Shown here: positions 1 through 7,121 of the stretch, in pieces
Position numbering within the stretch: the first letter of the stretch is position 1
Layout of the letters: each line of letters starts with the position of its first letter
Source: Cyanobacteria bacterium UBA11370
Lineage (GTDB): Bacteria; Cyanobacteriota; Cyanobacteriia; Cyanobacteriales; Coleofasciculaceae
Length of the DNA stretch: 20,349 nucleotides
Assembly (NCBI GenBank): GCA_003486645.1
Contig: DNGI01000037.1
Location: 7,021 to 27,369 of the forward strand
Direction: 5' to 3'
The notes under the pieces: generated by a model
Told to the model about the DNA's origin: nothing
The model's input: the letters and a program-made list of their open reading frames with translations, nothing else
The model's database searches: none
Made by a program: the position numbers and the translations under genes

Positions 1-18
1 ATGAACGCAACTTGGTAT
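1..18. repeat. 18-bp repeat, left copy (inverted copy at 20276-20293)
   Basis: The sequence ATGAACGCAACTTGGTAT at the first base of the window occurs as an exact reverse complement at 20276-20293. Similarity does not continue inward past the 18 bases. The outer side of the left copy is outside the window. It is probably a dispersed intergenic repeat or the end of one. Confidence 0.6.
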
Positions 19-28
19 CAAACGTCAA

Positions 29-44
29 AACTCAGTTAAGAGTT
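29..44 (-). terminator. possible weak terminator downstream of the WD40 gene
   Basis: The arms AACTC and GAGTT enclose a 6-base loop. Read on the minus strand, the stem is followed by TTTTG. It lies about 30 bp past the stop of the WD40 gene, where the run of minus-strand genes ends. The stem is only 5 bp and AT-rich, so this is a weak call. Confidence 0.25.
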
Positions 45-75
45 CTCCAATAAGAGCAAGAAGTCTATTCATCAT

Positions 76-1152
76 TCAACCAAATCCCTTACCACGCATG
101 GATCGAGACCAAACCAGTACTTGACCATTTTGACCTCCAGCCGCCAGTTGATCTCCCCTCGGATGCCAAGCTAGACAGGAAAATCCGTCCTGTACGCCAA
201 CGAGAACTTGTCCAATTTCTTTAGCATTTTGCCACAGACCAATTTGGCCATCATCTCCTGCTGAGGCTAAGAGGAAACTACCGGGTTGAAAGGCTAAAGC
301 CTGGACTACTCCATCATGAAGATTCAGCAACCGACTTTCCCAACCCACTGACTCATCCCTGTGCTTTTCCCAAACCACGATCCCTTCCACACTGGATGCT
401 GCTAGCAGGGGTACCCCCAAGGGTGTGATTTTTTCTGACCACGCCAGGTTACGAATTTTACCCGGAAAGCCGCGCATTACCCAAGGAAGGTGGAGTTTCT
501 CCCACTCTAAAACGGTAATGGTGAAATCCAGATTCCCGGAGGCGAAGTACTTGCCATCAGCGGACCAGGCGATCGCTATACTGGCAGCAGGCATATCTAC
601 CACATAAGGGTCATCATCCCAATCCCTAGCCTCCCAAATCTTAGCACCCTGATTCCCTGCGATCGCTAGGTACTGACCGTGAGGACACCAGGACAGTCCC
701 AGAACAGAAGACACCTCAAAATTGAGAGTAGCAACGACTTCACCGTGATCCCCATCCCAAATTTGCACATAACGCCCAATACTAAAAGCGAGTTGGTTAC
801 GAATTGGACTCCAAGCCAAATGATCCACCCAAGCTGGGGCATTTTCTAGGATATGCAAAAGTTCTATATCTGGATGCAAACGCCAAATCATCACCCGTCC
901 ATCTTGTCCGCCAGTAGCGAGAAATTGTCCATCCGTTGAGAAAGAAACACAGTCTACGGATTGACCCTGATCCAGTTGTAAAGGAATTAGAGGGGAAGGT
1001 ACCTTACCCTGACTGGACAAATCCCGCCACAGCATGACTTCCCCCGCGCCAGAAGTAGCAGCTAGAGTCTGACCATTACCAGACCAAGCGATCGCGGTAA
1101 CATAGTCAGACAGCCTTCCGGAAAAGAACGGGTCAAATCGTTTTTTTACCAT
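76..1152 (-). CDS. WD40-repeat beta-propeller protein
   Basis: This 358-residue protein consists almost entirely of WD40 blades. About eight units can be read, each ending in a W-containing strand such as VMLW, VMIW, VQIW, AKIW, IVVW, IGLW and VLVW, often after GxDG- or GxxG-type turns. No signal peptide, membrane segment or enzymatic domain is visible, so it is probably a cytoplasmic scaffold. Its ATG lies only 6 bp after the stop of the COG0523 GTPase at 1159-2130, with AGGAATGA just ahead as ribosome-binding site. The two genes are therefore almost certainly co-transcribed, which would put this gene under the Zur-box-like site at 2162. What it binds is unknown; a role in zinc allocation or in assisting the GTPase is inferred from position only. 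Confidence 0.9.
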   Translation of the reverse strand: MVKKRFDPFFSGRLSDYVTAIAWSGNGQTLAATSGAGEVMLWRDLSSQGKVPSPLIPLQLDQGQSVDCVSFSTDGQFLATGGQDGRVMIWRLHPDIELLHILENAPAWVDHLAWSPIRNQLAFSIGRYVQIWDGDHGEVVATLNFEVSSVLGLSWCPHGQYLAIAGNQGAKIWEARDWDDDPYVVDMPAASIAIAWSADGKYFASGNLDFTITVLEWEKLHLPWVMRGFPGKIRNLAWSEKITPLGVPLLAASSVEGIVVWEKHRDESVGWESRLLNLHDGVVQALAFQPGSFLLASAGDDGQIGLWQNAKEIGQVLVGVQDGFSCLAWHPRGDQLAAGGQNGQVLVWSRSMRGKGFG

Positions 1153-1158
1153 TCATTC

Positions 1159-2130
1159 CTAAGCCATACACGCTAAAAAGTCTTCTCTGAGTTTGGCTTG
1201 ATCTAAATTACGACCAATAAATACCAATTCATTTTTGCGAGTTTCTCCAGGTTTCCAAAGGCGATCGCGTGTGCCATCAAATAACATATGCACTCCCTGA
1301 AAAACAAAGCGATGGTCTTCTCCCTTAATAGTCAGAATGCCTTTCATTCGGAAAATATCGGGACCTTGAGTTCGTAACAAATTAGATAGCCAACTCTGCA
1401 ATTTTTCCCCATCCAATTGTCCTGACTCAACTAAAGAAACTGACCCTACTGTTGCGTCATGTTCGTGGGCGTTTTCATTTAAAAATTCTGGGTCAATCTC
1501 CAGTGCCCGGTTTAAATCAAAGGCTTGTACCCCTAAAAGCGCGTCCATTTCTAATTCAGCGTTGCGGGTATGGTAGATTTTAGCTAGAACATTCATCCCT
1601 CGAATTCGCTTCTCTAGTTCAGTAAGCTGTTCTGGCGTTACTAGATCAATTTTGTTAATCAAAATTACATCGGCAAAAGCGATTTGTTCCTGGGCTTCAT
1701 CAGCCTCCCAGTGTTGCCAGATATGAAGTGCATCCACCACCGTTACTACCGCGTCAAGCTGTAACTTGTCCCGCATATCTTCATCGACAAAGAAGGTTTG
1801 AATGACGGGGGCAGGGTCAGCGAGTCCTGTGGTTTCAATCACCAAATGGTCGAACTTATTGCGGCGTTTCATCAGGTTGCCAATAATTCGGATTAAGTCT
1901 CCCCGCACGGTACAACAAATGCAGCCGTTGTTCATCTCAAAGATTTCTTCATCGGCATCGATCACAAGTTGGTTGTCAATCCCTACTTCCCCGAATTCGT
2001 TAACAATGACAGCCACTTTCTTCCCATGTTCATAGGTAAGGATGTGGTTGAGAAGGGTTGTTTTTCCAGCTCCCAGATAGCCTGTAAGAACGGTAACGGG
2101 CACTGTATTTGATGTTTGGGTTGTAGCCAT
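1159..2130 (-). CDS. G3E/COG0523 (CobW-like) GTPase, putative zinc metallochaperone
   Basis: This 323-residue protein has the hallmarks of COG0523 GTPases: Walker A GYLGAGKTT (17-25), NEFGEVGID (about 44-52), the metal-binding GCICC motif (69-73), ETTG/DP switch (99-106), the guanine-specificity motif NKID (159-162), and a C-terminal CobW_C-type domain ending near VFIGRNLD. Family members deliver metals, notably zinc, cobalt or nickel, to client proteins using GTP. A short HEH stretch near residue 220 is a possible extra metal site. An imperfect Zur box lies 31 bp upstream of the ATG and the gene neighbours zinc-uptake genes, so zinc is the likely metal. It lacks the long His tract of its neighbour at 2197, so the two are not simple duplicates. 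A CobW role in cobalamin synthesis is less likely because no cobalamin genes are nearby. Confidence 0.92.
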   Translation of the reverse strand: MATTQTSNTVPVTVLTGYLGAGKTTLLNHILTYEHGKKVAVIVNEFGEVGIDNQLVIDADEEIFEMNNGCICCTVRGDLIRIIGNLMKRRNKFDHLVIETTGLADPAPVIQTFFVDEDMRDKLQLDAVVTVVDALHIWQHWEADEAQEQIAFADVILINKIDLVTPEQLTELEKRIRGMNVLAKIYHTRNAELEMDALLGVQAFDLNRALEIDPEFLNENAHEHDATVGSVSLVESGQLDGEKLQSWLSNLLRTQGPDIFRMKGILTIKGEDHRFVFQGVHMLFDGTRDRLWKPGETRKNELVFIGRNLDQAKLREDFLACMA

Positions 2131-2161
2131 AGTCTTGATCTTGCGTCTCTCTTTTTTATTA

Positions 2162-2176
2162 TGATAATCGCTATCA
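2162..2176 (-). promoter_or_regulatory. candidate (imperfect) Zur box
   Basis: TGATAATCGCTATCA matches the cyanobacterial 7-1-7 Zur consensus TGATAATNATTATCA at all but two positions. It lies in the 66-bp gap between the two COG0523 genes, 31 bp before the ATG of the downstream one. It would give the pair GTPase-WD40 its own zinc-repressed promoter. Confidence 0.6.
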
Positions 2177-2196
2177 AGCTTTTAAAGATTGATGGT

Positions 2197-3225
2197 CTAT
2201 GAAGCGAGACAGTGATTGAGTTGCTCTGTGATTTCATCGGTATTTAGGTGACGACCAATAAATACCACTTGATTGTGCGGACAACTGCGCCATTCATCAG
2301 GATTTAATTCATAACGAGGGCCACTCAGTTGAAAGATATGGCGAAACTCACTATCACTAAACCAGAGGATACCCTTTGCCCGGAATACATTAGTCGGCAT
2401 CTGTTGAGTTAAAAAAATCTCAAATTTATTCACATCAAAGGGGCGATCGCTCTGGAAAGACATTGAAACAAATCCATCATTTTGTAAGTGATGAGAATGA
2501 TGATGATGGTCATGGTCATGGTCATGGTCATGATGCTCATGAGTATCGTGTGGGTTATAGTCCTTGATATAATCATCTATGGGTGTCAACCCCACATCCA
2601 AAATTAAGGGTAACGGCACTTGACCATATTGACAGTGTAAGATTCTGGCTCCGTATTTGACGGTCTGAATATAATCTTCTAATTCTTGGAGTTTTTTAGA
2701 ATCAGTTCGGTCAGTTTTATTGAGCAGAACAATATCGCCATAAGCAACCTGCTTGAAAGCGGCTTCACTGTCAAAATGATCGGGAGTAAATATCTCAGCA
2801 TCTATGACAGTGAGGATAGAATCCAGGCGGGTTAAGTCTCGCAATTCTGCCCCTAAAAAGGTCAGAGCGATGGGCAAAGGATCGGCAATTCCGGTTGTTT
2901 CAATCACTAAATAATCAACAGGGTCTTCACGTTCTATAACCCGATAAACAGCCTCTAATAACCCATCATTAATGGTACAACAAATGCAACCATTGCTCAA
3001 CTCTACCATATCTTGATCTAGGGAGACGAGGAGTTGAGAATCAATGTTGATATCTCCAAATTCATTCACTAAAACAGCAACTTTTAGGTTCTGTTTATTT
3101 TGGAGAATTTGATTGAGTAACGTAGTTTTACCACTACCCAGAAATCCGGTAATAATGGTAACGGGCATTCCTCGCTTTGGCAACGCTATCGTCTCTGGTT
3201 CTATTCGTTGGGTGGTATAGGTCAT
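2197..3225 (-). CDS. G3E/COG0523 GTPase with His-rich metal-binding loop
   Basis: This 342-residue protein is a second COG0523 GTPase: Walker A GFLGSGKTT (27-35), NEFGDINID (54-62), GCICC (79-83), ETTGIADP (109-116), NKTD (169-172) and a C-terminal CobW_C domain from about residue 250. Between the two domains lies a His/Asp tract at about 226-246, nearly all H and D with alternating DH units. Such a tract is typical of family members that bind or store zinc. The gene follows the DUF1830-like gene by 20 bp and probably shares its transcript. No clear Zur box was found directly upstream, so it may be transcribed from the znuA promoter. Likely role: GTP-driven zinc chaperone that hands metal to essential proteins in zinc shortage. 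The metal is inferred from context and histidine content. Confidence 0.93.
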   Translation of the reverse strand: MTYTTQRIEPETIALPKRGMPVTIITGFLGSGKTTLLNQILQNKQNLKVAVLVNEFGDINIDSQLLVSLDQDMVELSNGCICCTINDGLLEAVYRVIEREDPVDYLVIETTGIADPLPIALTFLGAELRDLTRLDSILTVIDAEIFTPDHFDSEAAFKQVAYGDIVLLNKTDRTDSKKLQELEDYIQTVKYGARILHCQYGQVPLPLILDVGLTPIDDYIKDYNPHDTHEHHDHDHDHDHHHHSHHLQNDGFVSMSFQSDRPFDVNKFEIFLTQQMPTNVFRAKGILWFSDSEFRHIFQLSGPRYELNPDEWRSCPHNQVVFIGRHLNTDEITEQLNHCLAS

Positions 3226-3245
3226 AGTTACTTTCTCGGTTAAGT

Positions 3246-3530
3246 TTACTTGAGTTGGGTCAAGATAGAACTGCTGCCATTAACTAGCAGGCGAAGGCAG
3301 GAAATTTTATCGGAAAGAATGGCATTGACAAATGCACCTGTATGAATTTCTAATTGTGCTTGTGGTAGTGATTCAAACAAGAGGCGTTGTCTGGGAAAAA
3401 CAACACGCTCAAAGTACCAATTTGGAATATTTGCAATCCGAACAATCTGAGTTTTGTCAGTTGTATTAACATAGCAACAGAGAATTTTGCTGAAGTATTC
3501 AGAAGATATAGAATCAAGAGTCTGAGTCAT
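3246..3530 (-). CDS. small DUF1830-like protein
   Basis: This is a 94-residue protein with a core that reads like the cyanobacterial DUF1830 family: ILCCYVN near the N-terminus, then QIVRIANIPNWYFERVVFP and LLFESLPQAQLEIHTG. No function is established for this family that I know of. It has three cysteines (C18, C19, C78) and no membrane segment or signal peptide. It lies between znuA (102 bp upstream) and the His-rich GTPase (20 bp downstream), all on the minus strand, so it is probably part of the zinc-regulated transcript. The family assignment rests on recalled sequence resemblance; the C18-C19 pair could bind metal, but this is speculation. Confidence 0.8.
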   Translation of the reverse strand: MTQTLDSISSEYFSKILCCYVNTTDKTQIVRIANIPNWYFERVVFPRQRLLFESLPQAQLEIHTGAFVNAILSDKISCLRLLVNGSSSILTQLK

Positions 3531-3632
3531 AACGTCAAGTTTAATCGAACACCTTTTACACTATTTTTGCCCAAACATTCTGAATCAATTAAACTATTTT
3601 AAAATTGCCTAATTTTCTGTATTATTGGAAAC

Positions 3633-4646
3633 TTATTTAACTGCAAATGGCGTATATTGACCTCCTAACCCTTCTACAACTGTGCGAGTATTAGCGAGCA
3701 ACATCTCCTGATAACTTTCACCATCTTTCCCGGGTTCTCCCAAACCATCGGCAAACAATTCTCGATCTGAAACTTTCACCTTTGCTTCTTTAGCTACCCG
3801 TTCAATTAATTTGGGATTAATTGTGGTTTCAGCAAAAATAGTAGGAACACCTGCACTTTTAATTTCTTTAACCAGTTCGCTGACTCGTGCGGCTGTGGGT
3901 GCTTCTTCCGTACTGAACCCACCCAAAGCACCTTCAAATGAAAGACCGTAAGCTTTGACATAGTAACCGAGTGCATCATGAGTCGTTACTAACTTACGTT
4001 GTGCGGGTGGAATTGTTGCAATTTGCGATTTAATCCAAGTATCAATTTGTTGCAGTTCTAATGTTATTTTCTGAGCATTATTCTCATATAATGAGGTATG
4101 ATTTGGTGTCAGCTTTTCTAAAGAGTTAGAGATAGTTTCTACCATGCGGATACCATTTTGAGCATCATGCCAAATATGGGGATCAGGTGCAGTTTCTCCC
4201 TCAGCGTGGGCGTGTTTTTCGTCTCCATGGTCGTGAGTTTCTCCTAGAATGGGTTGAGGTACAGCTACCTCATGCACGGCTATTTTAGGTACTGGATTAC
4301 TGGTGGCTTTGACTAACTTGACCAAACTCGGATCAAAATCATAGCCTGCATAGAAAATTAGATTCGCGCTATCCATTGCTTTGCGGTCTTCTGGTTTAGG
4401 CTGATAAAGGTGAGGATCGACACCTGGACCCACTAAACACTTGAGGTTAATTGTCTCACCAGCAACTTGTTTGGTCAGGTCACACAGTATGCTTGTCGTT
4501 GCTACGACTGAGGGACGACTCTGACTCCCAGCGTCTGGTACTACTGAACTTGTAGCAGGTGCTTGAGGTGGCGGAGAACTGCACCCAACTACCCCCATCA
4601 GTAGGGTAAAACCCGCAAGGTGTCTGATGTTCAGGTTTTGTAGCAT
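3633..4646 (-). CDS. znuA: zinc ABC transporter substrate-binding lipoprotein (ZnuA)
   Basis: This 337-residue cluster A-I (TroA/ZnuA-type) metal-binding protein has a lipoprotein signal with lipobox ending at C22 (GVVGC). A Pro/Ala/Ser linker follows. The metal ligands expected for the family are visible: H79 in DPHLYQP, H157 or H160 in DPHIWHD, H223 in TTHDALGY and D300 in ELFADGLG. Manganese-specific relatives usually have Glu where H223 stands, so this points to zinc. A His-rich loop at about 138-147 (HDHGDEKHAH) is the mobile loop of zinc-type members. The start is chosen because GGAGGG precedes the ATG at good spacing. A perfect Zur box lies 20 bp upstream, shared with the divergent znuC. 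It should capture periplasmic zinc and pass it to the ZnuB permease. Confidence 0.93.
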   Translation of the reverse strand: MLQNLNIRHLAGFTLLMGVVGCSSPPPQAPATSSVVPDAGSQSRPSVVATTSILCDLTKQVAGETINLKCLVGPGVDPHLYQPKPEDRKAMDSANLIFYAGYDFDPSLVKLVKATSNPVPKIAVHEVAVPQPILGETHDHGDEKHAHAEGETAPDPHIWHDAQNGIRMVETISNSLEKLTPNHTSLYENNAQKITLELQQIDTWIKSQIATIPPAQRKLVTTHDALGYYVKAYGLSFEGALGGFSTEEAPTAARVSELVKEIKSAGVPTIFAETTINPKLIERVAKEAKVKVSDRELFADGLGEPGKDGESYQEMLLANTRTVVEGLGGQYTPFAVK

Positions 4647-4666
4647 TAGTCATCCCTCCCTCGCTT

Positions 4667-4683
4667 ATGATAATGATTATCAT
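4667..4683. promoter_or_regulatory. perfect Zur box between divergent znuA and znuC
   Basis: ATGATAATGATTATCAT is a perfect 8-1-8 palindrome. It contains the published cyanobacterial Zur consensus TGATAATNATTATCA exactly (4668-4682). It lies 20 bp from the znuA start and 18 bp from the znuC start, so one bound Zur dimer could repress both directions. Fur boxes are related in sequence, but the neighbouring zinc-type transporter favours Zur. Confidence 0.88.
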
Positions 4684-4701
4684 TTTAATCTAAGACTTGT
4701 T

Positions 4702-5421
4702 ATGTTAGAGGTTCGGCATCTCGCTGTCAACTATCGAGGAGTATTAGCTGTCGAAGATGTCAGCTTTAGTCTGGAACCGGGGCAAATTGTGGGGATTATT
4801 GGTCCCAACGGTGCCGGGAAAAGTACGATGGTGAAGGCAATTTTGGGTTTAATTCCATCGTCTGAAGGGGTTGTCAGGTATCGTCAGCGTTCTCTCAAGG
4901 CGCAACTGGCACAAGTCGCTTATATGCCGCAGCGGACGCAAATTGACTGGGATTACCCTATAACAGTTAAAAATGTGGTAATGATGGCACGTACTCGCCA
5001 CACGGGTTGGTTTCGTTCTCCTTCTCGTCAATCGAGAGAAATTGTGAAAGCTGCTTTGGAGAGAGTGGGGATGTGGGAGTTAAGAGAACGTCAGATTGGG
5101 GAGTTATCTGGGGGACAGCAGCAGCGAGTATTTTTGGCACAAGCACTAGCACAAGAAGCAGAGTTATTTTTCTTTGATGAGCCTTTTGTCGGAGTTGATA
5201 AAAAAACAGAAGCTGTCCTTTTTGAAGTCTTTGACGAACTCAAACACCAAGGAAAGATTTTACTGGTTATCGGTCACGAATTGGGAGAGGTGTCTCGAAA
5301 CTATGACCGATTTTTATTAATCAATAAACAGTTAATTGCTGAGGGTTCAAGGTCAGAAGTGATTACGGCTAAGAATCTGCAACGGGCTTATGGAGATAAT
5401 GTTATTTTACTGCAAAGGTAG
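4702..5421 (+). CDS. znuC: zinc ABC transporter ATP-binding protein (ZnuC)
   Basis: The product is a 239-residue ABC ATPase: Walker A GPNGAGKS (34-41), Q-loop in YMPQR, signature LSGGQQQR, Walker B LFFFDEP followed by VGVDKKTE, and the H-loop in VIGHELGE. The start MLEVRHLAV is the usual N-terminus for the family. An ATG 75 bp further upstream would run through the Zur box and into the znuA start and is rejected. No good Shine-Dalgarno is visible and the leader after the Zur box must be very short. The permease follows 61 bp downstream on the same strand. The ATPase powers metal import through ZnuB; manganese ATPases are very similar, and zinc is assigned from the Zur box and ZnuA ligands. 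Confidence 0.92.
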   Translation: MLEVRHLAVNYRGVLAVEDVSFSLEPGQIVGIIGPNGAGKSTMVKAILGLIPSSEGVVRYRQRSLKAQLAQVAYMPQRTQIDWDYPITVKNVVMMARTRHTGWFRSPSRQSREIVKAALERVGMWELRERQIGELSGGQQQRVFLAQALAQEAELFFFDEPFVGVDKKTEAVLFEVFDELKHQGKILLVIGHELGEVSRNYDRFLLINKQLIAEGSRSEVITAKNLQRAYGDNVILLQR

Positions 5422-5482
5422 CTGATATTTTACAAAAAAAACGAATATAGTTTTTTATAACGAGTAAACTGAGTTATTAACT

Positions 5483-6361
5483 ATGAATGCGTTAATTGAA
5501 CCTTTGACATTTGAGTTTATGCGTTATGCCGTTGTGACGGCAATTTTATTGGGAATTCTCTGTTCGGTGGTGGGGAGTTATTTGATTGTACAACGCATGG
5601 GGTTACTGGGAGATGTGATTGCTCATGCTGTTTTGCCAGGACTGGCGATCGCGTTTTATTTAGGTATTGATATTTTTCTGGGCGCATTCATATCGGGCAC
5701 GATCAGCACTCTGATTATCGCTTGGATTCAGTCTCAGTCCCGTGTGAAAGTAGATGTGGCAATGGCGTTAGTTTTCTCTGGGTTTTTGGCTTTGGGAATT
5801 ATGTTAATTACCCTGCTTAAAAGTAAGCTAGACCTGCATCATTTTCTCTTTGGAGACATTTTAGGGGTAACAGGTGGAGATTTGGGACGAACCCTTGCGA
5901 TCACTCTGTTTGTTTTAATTGGGGTTAAAATTTTCTACAAAGAGTTATTATTTTATACCTTTAATCCTTTGGGCGCACAGGCAATGGGATTACCTGTGAA
6001 TTTAATTCATTTTGGGTTAATTTCTGCCATTACTTTAACGATCATTGTGAGTATGCAAACCGTCGGTGTGGTCTTAGTCGTATCCCTGTTAATCGGTCCA
6101 GGAATTACCGCATACTTATTAGTGAAAGAATTGCATCAAATGATGGGAGTTGGGGCAGTGATTGGAGTTGTAAGTAGTGTGAGTGGAATGTATATTAGCT
6201 ATTACTTAAATGTCCCTTCTGGTGCAGCGATTGTGTTAGTTGTTTCTGGATTATTTGTAGTCGCATTGCTGTTTAGCCCCTCTCAAGGAATTTTGACGCG
6301 CCCGGAAATGGCGAGTCGTTCGGCTAAGGTAGTGCAACAACTGAAACGTTTGCGACGGTAG
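5483..6361 (+). CDS. znuB: zinc ABC transporter permease (ZnuB)
   Basis: This 292-residue integral membrane protein of the ABC-3 (ZnuB/MntB/TroC) family has about eight hydrophobic segments spread over its length. It carries the conserved cytoplasmic loop GLLGDVIAHAVLPG early in the protein, which contacts the ATPase. The C-terminus is basic (KVVQQLKRLRR), consistent with a cytoplasmic tail. It follows znuC by 61 bp, a gap holding an A-run and T-run that may form a weak AT-only stem, so some uncoupling from znuC is possible. Together with ZnuA and ZnuC it forms a complete high-affinity uptake system in the inner membrane. Its stop codon TAG overlaps the first base of a 41-bp tandem repeat. 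Confidence 0.92.
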   Translation: MNALIEPLTFEFMRYAVVTAILLGILCSVVGSYLIVQRMGLLGDVIAHAVLPGLAIAFYLGIDIFLGAFISGTISTLIIAWIQSQSRVKVDVAMALVFSGFLALGIMLITLLKSKLDLHHFLFGDILGVTGGDLGRTLAITLFVLIGVKIFYKELLFYTFNPLGAQAMGLPVNLIHFGLISAITLTIIVSMQTVGVVLVVSLLIGPGITAYLLVKELHQMMGVGAVIGVVSSVSGMYISYYLNVPSGAAIVLVVSGLFVVALLFSPSQGILTRPEMASRSAKVVQQLKRLRR

Positions 6362-6442
6362 ATTAAAAGTTTGGGCGGACAAGATACCCATCCTACAGGA
6401 GGATTAAAAGTTTGGACGGGCAAGATACCTATCTCACAGCTA
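6361..6442. repeat. 41-bp imperfect tandem repeat, two units
   Basis: Two units (6361-6401 and 6402-6442) begin with the shared GATTAAAAGTTTGG. Both contain the GGGCGGRCAAGATACCC-like core common in cyanobacterial intergenic repeats. The two are about 80% identical. The repeat occupies the 136-bp gap between convergent znuB and the hydroxylase gene; no T-tailed terminator is evident there. Confidence 0.75.
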
Positions 6443-6497
6443 GTTTTAACAATACTAATACTACAAATTAAATCTGAAACAGCTTACCATTAACGCG

Positions 6498-7016
6498 TTA
6501 TTGATTGTTAATACGAGTACGTTGTTTCAATTGCTTCTTGAAAACGACTAAAAACCTTAACCAAGCTTGTGCTGGTTGATCGTAAAATGTAAAAATGTCC
6601 CCATAAGCAAGATTAGCATCTTGATGATGAAGCCAATGTCGTTCAGGAGTGGTTATACACAATACATTGCAGATGAATTGAATCGGTTTAGGTGTTTTCC
6701 ACTTAAGAATAGAAACGTGCCTCCAAATTACGTGTAATTCACCGAACAAAAGCCCTAGAAGCGTACCAACTGCTGATATTTTCCAGAACCAAGGAATAAA
6801 GATAAAATAGGGGAGAACCCCCAAAAATCCATCAATTAGCACTAGCGGATTTTTCGTTAATACCGCGTAATGGATAAAGCTGCGATTCTTGCTGTGATGA
6901 ACAACTGAATGAAATTTCCCAAAAACGTGTTCGGGAACATGATACAGAAATGTAGAGATAAAATCTCCTAATAGTAGCAAAAGTAATGCCACTAAAGTCG
7001 CCTTAAGAACTTCCAC
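6498..7016 (-). CDS. fatty acid hydroxylase/sterol desaturase superfamily membrane protein
   Basis: The 172-residue product carries the His-box pattern of di-iron membrane hydroxylases: HVPEH (26-30), HSVVHH (36-41), H95 and H100, and HWLHH (127-131). Hydrophobic stretches at about 5-22, 57-77 and 82-94 would bring the His boxes to one membrane face. It is short for the superfamily (often 200-300 residues) but all His boxes are present, so it looks complete. Translation starts at GTG. A strong ribosome-binding site GAGGAG lies 6 bases upstream and there is no better ATG. The substrate is not readable: hydroxylation or desaturation of a fatty acid, carotenoid or related lipid is possible. It stands alone, convergent with znuB. 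The leader contains a perfect complement to the Yfr1 motif (7022-7033). Confidence 0.8.
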   Translation of the reverse strand: MEVLKATLVALLLLLLGDFISTFLYHVPEHVFGKFHSVVHHSKNRSFIHYAVLTKNPLVLIDGFLGVLPYFIFIPWFWKISAVGTLLGLLFGELHVIWRHVSILKWKTPKPIQFICNVLCITTPERHWLHHQDANLAYGDIFTFYDQPAQAWLRFLVVFKKQLKQRTRINNQ

Positions 7017-7021
7017 GAAAA

Positions 7022-7033
7022 ACTCCTCACACC
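7022..7033 (-). promoter_or_regulatory. Shine-Dalgarno region complementary to the Yfr1 sRNA motif
   Basis: On the minus strand the leader reads GGTGTGAGGAGT, ending 5 bases before the GTG start. This is a perfect 12-base complement of ACTCCTCACACC. The conserved single-stranded core of the cyanobacterial sRNA Yfr1 is ACUCCUCACAC. The segment includes the ribosome-binding site, so pairing would block initiation. Confidence 0.45.
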
Positions 7034-7121
7034 TTTGAAAGTAAAGCTACAGGAGCAATGTTAAAGTTTATTAATCTTTCGGTTAAATTTCAGGTAAATG
7101 TTGATTGGGGACAGAGTTCCT

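Noticed and set aside
1802..2237. ORFs of 77 and 84 codons overlapping the COG0523 genes
   Set aside because: They are other-frame shadows of strongly supported genes, with no protein-like features of their own.
3387..3602. 71-codon plus-strand ORF opposite the DUF1830-like gene
   Set aside because: It is antisense to a better-supported gene, with no ribosome-binding site or recognisable protein pattern.
4627..4701. Upstream in-frame ATG that would extend ZnuC by 25 residues
   Set aside because: It overlaps the znuA start and the Zur box and adds residues unlike any ABC ATPase N-terminus; MLEVRHLAV at 4702 is the natural start.
7017..7075. A yfr1 gene on the plus strand, because ACTCCTCACACC occurs there
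   Set aside because: No stem-loops flank the motif and no T-tailed terminator follows; the motif is the complement of the hydroxylase ribosome-binding site. Kept only as a possible Yfr1 target.
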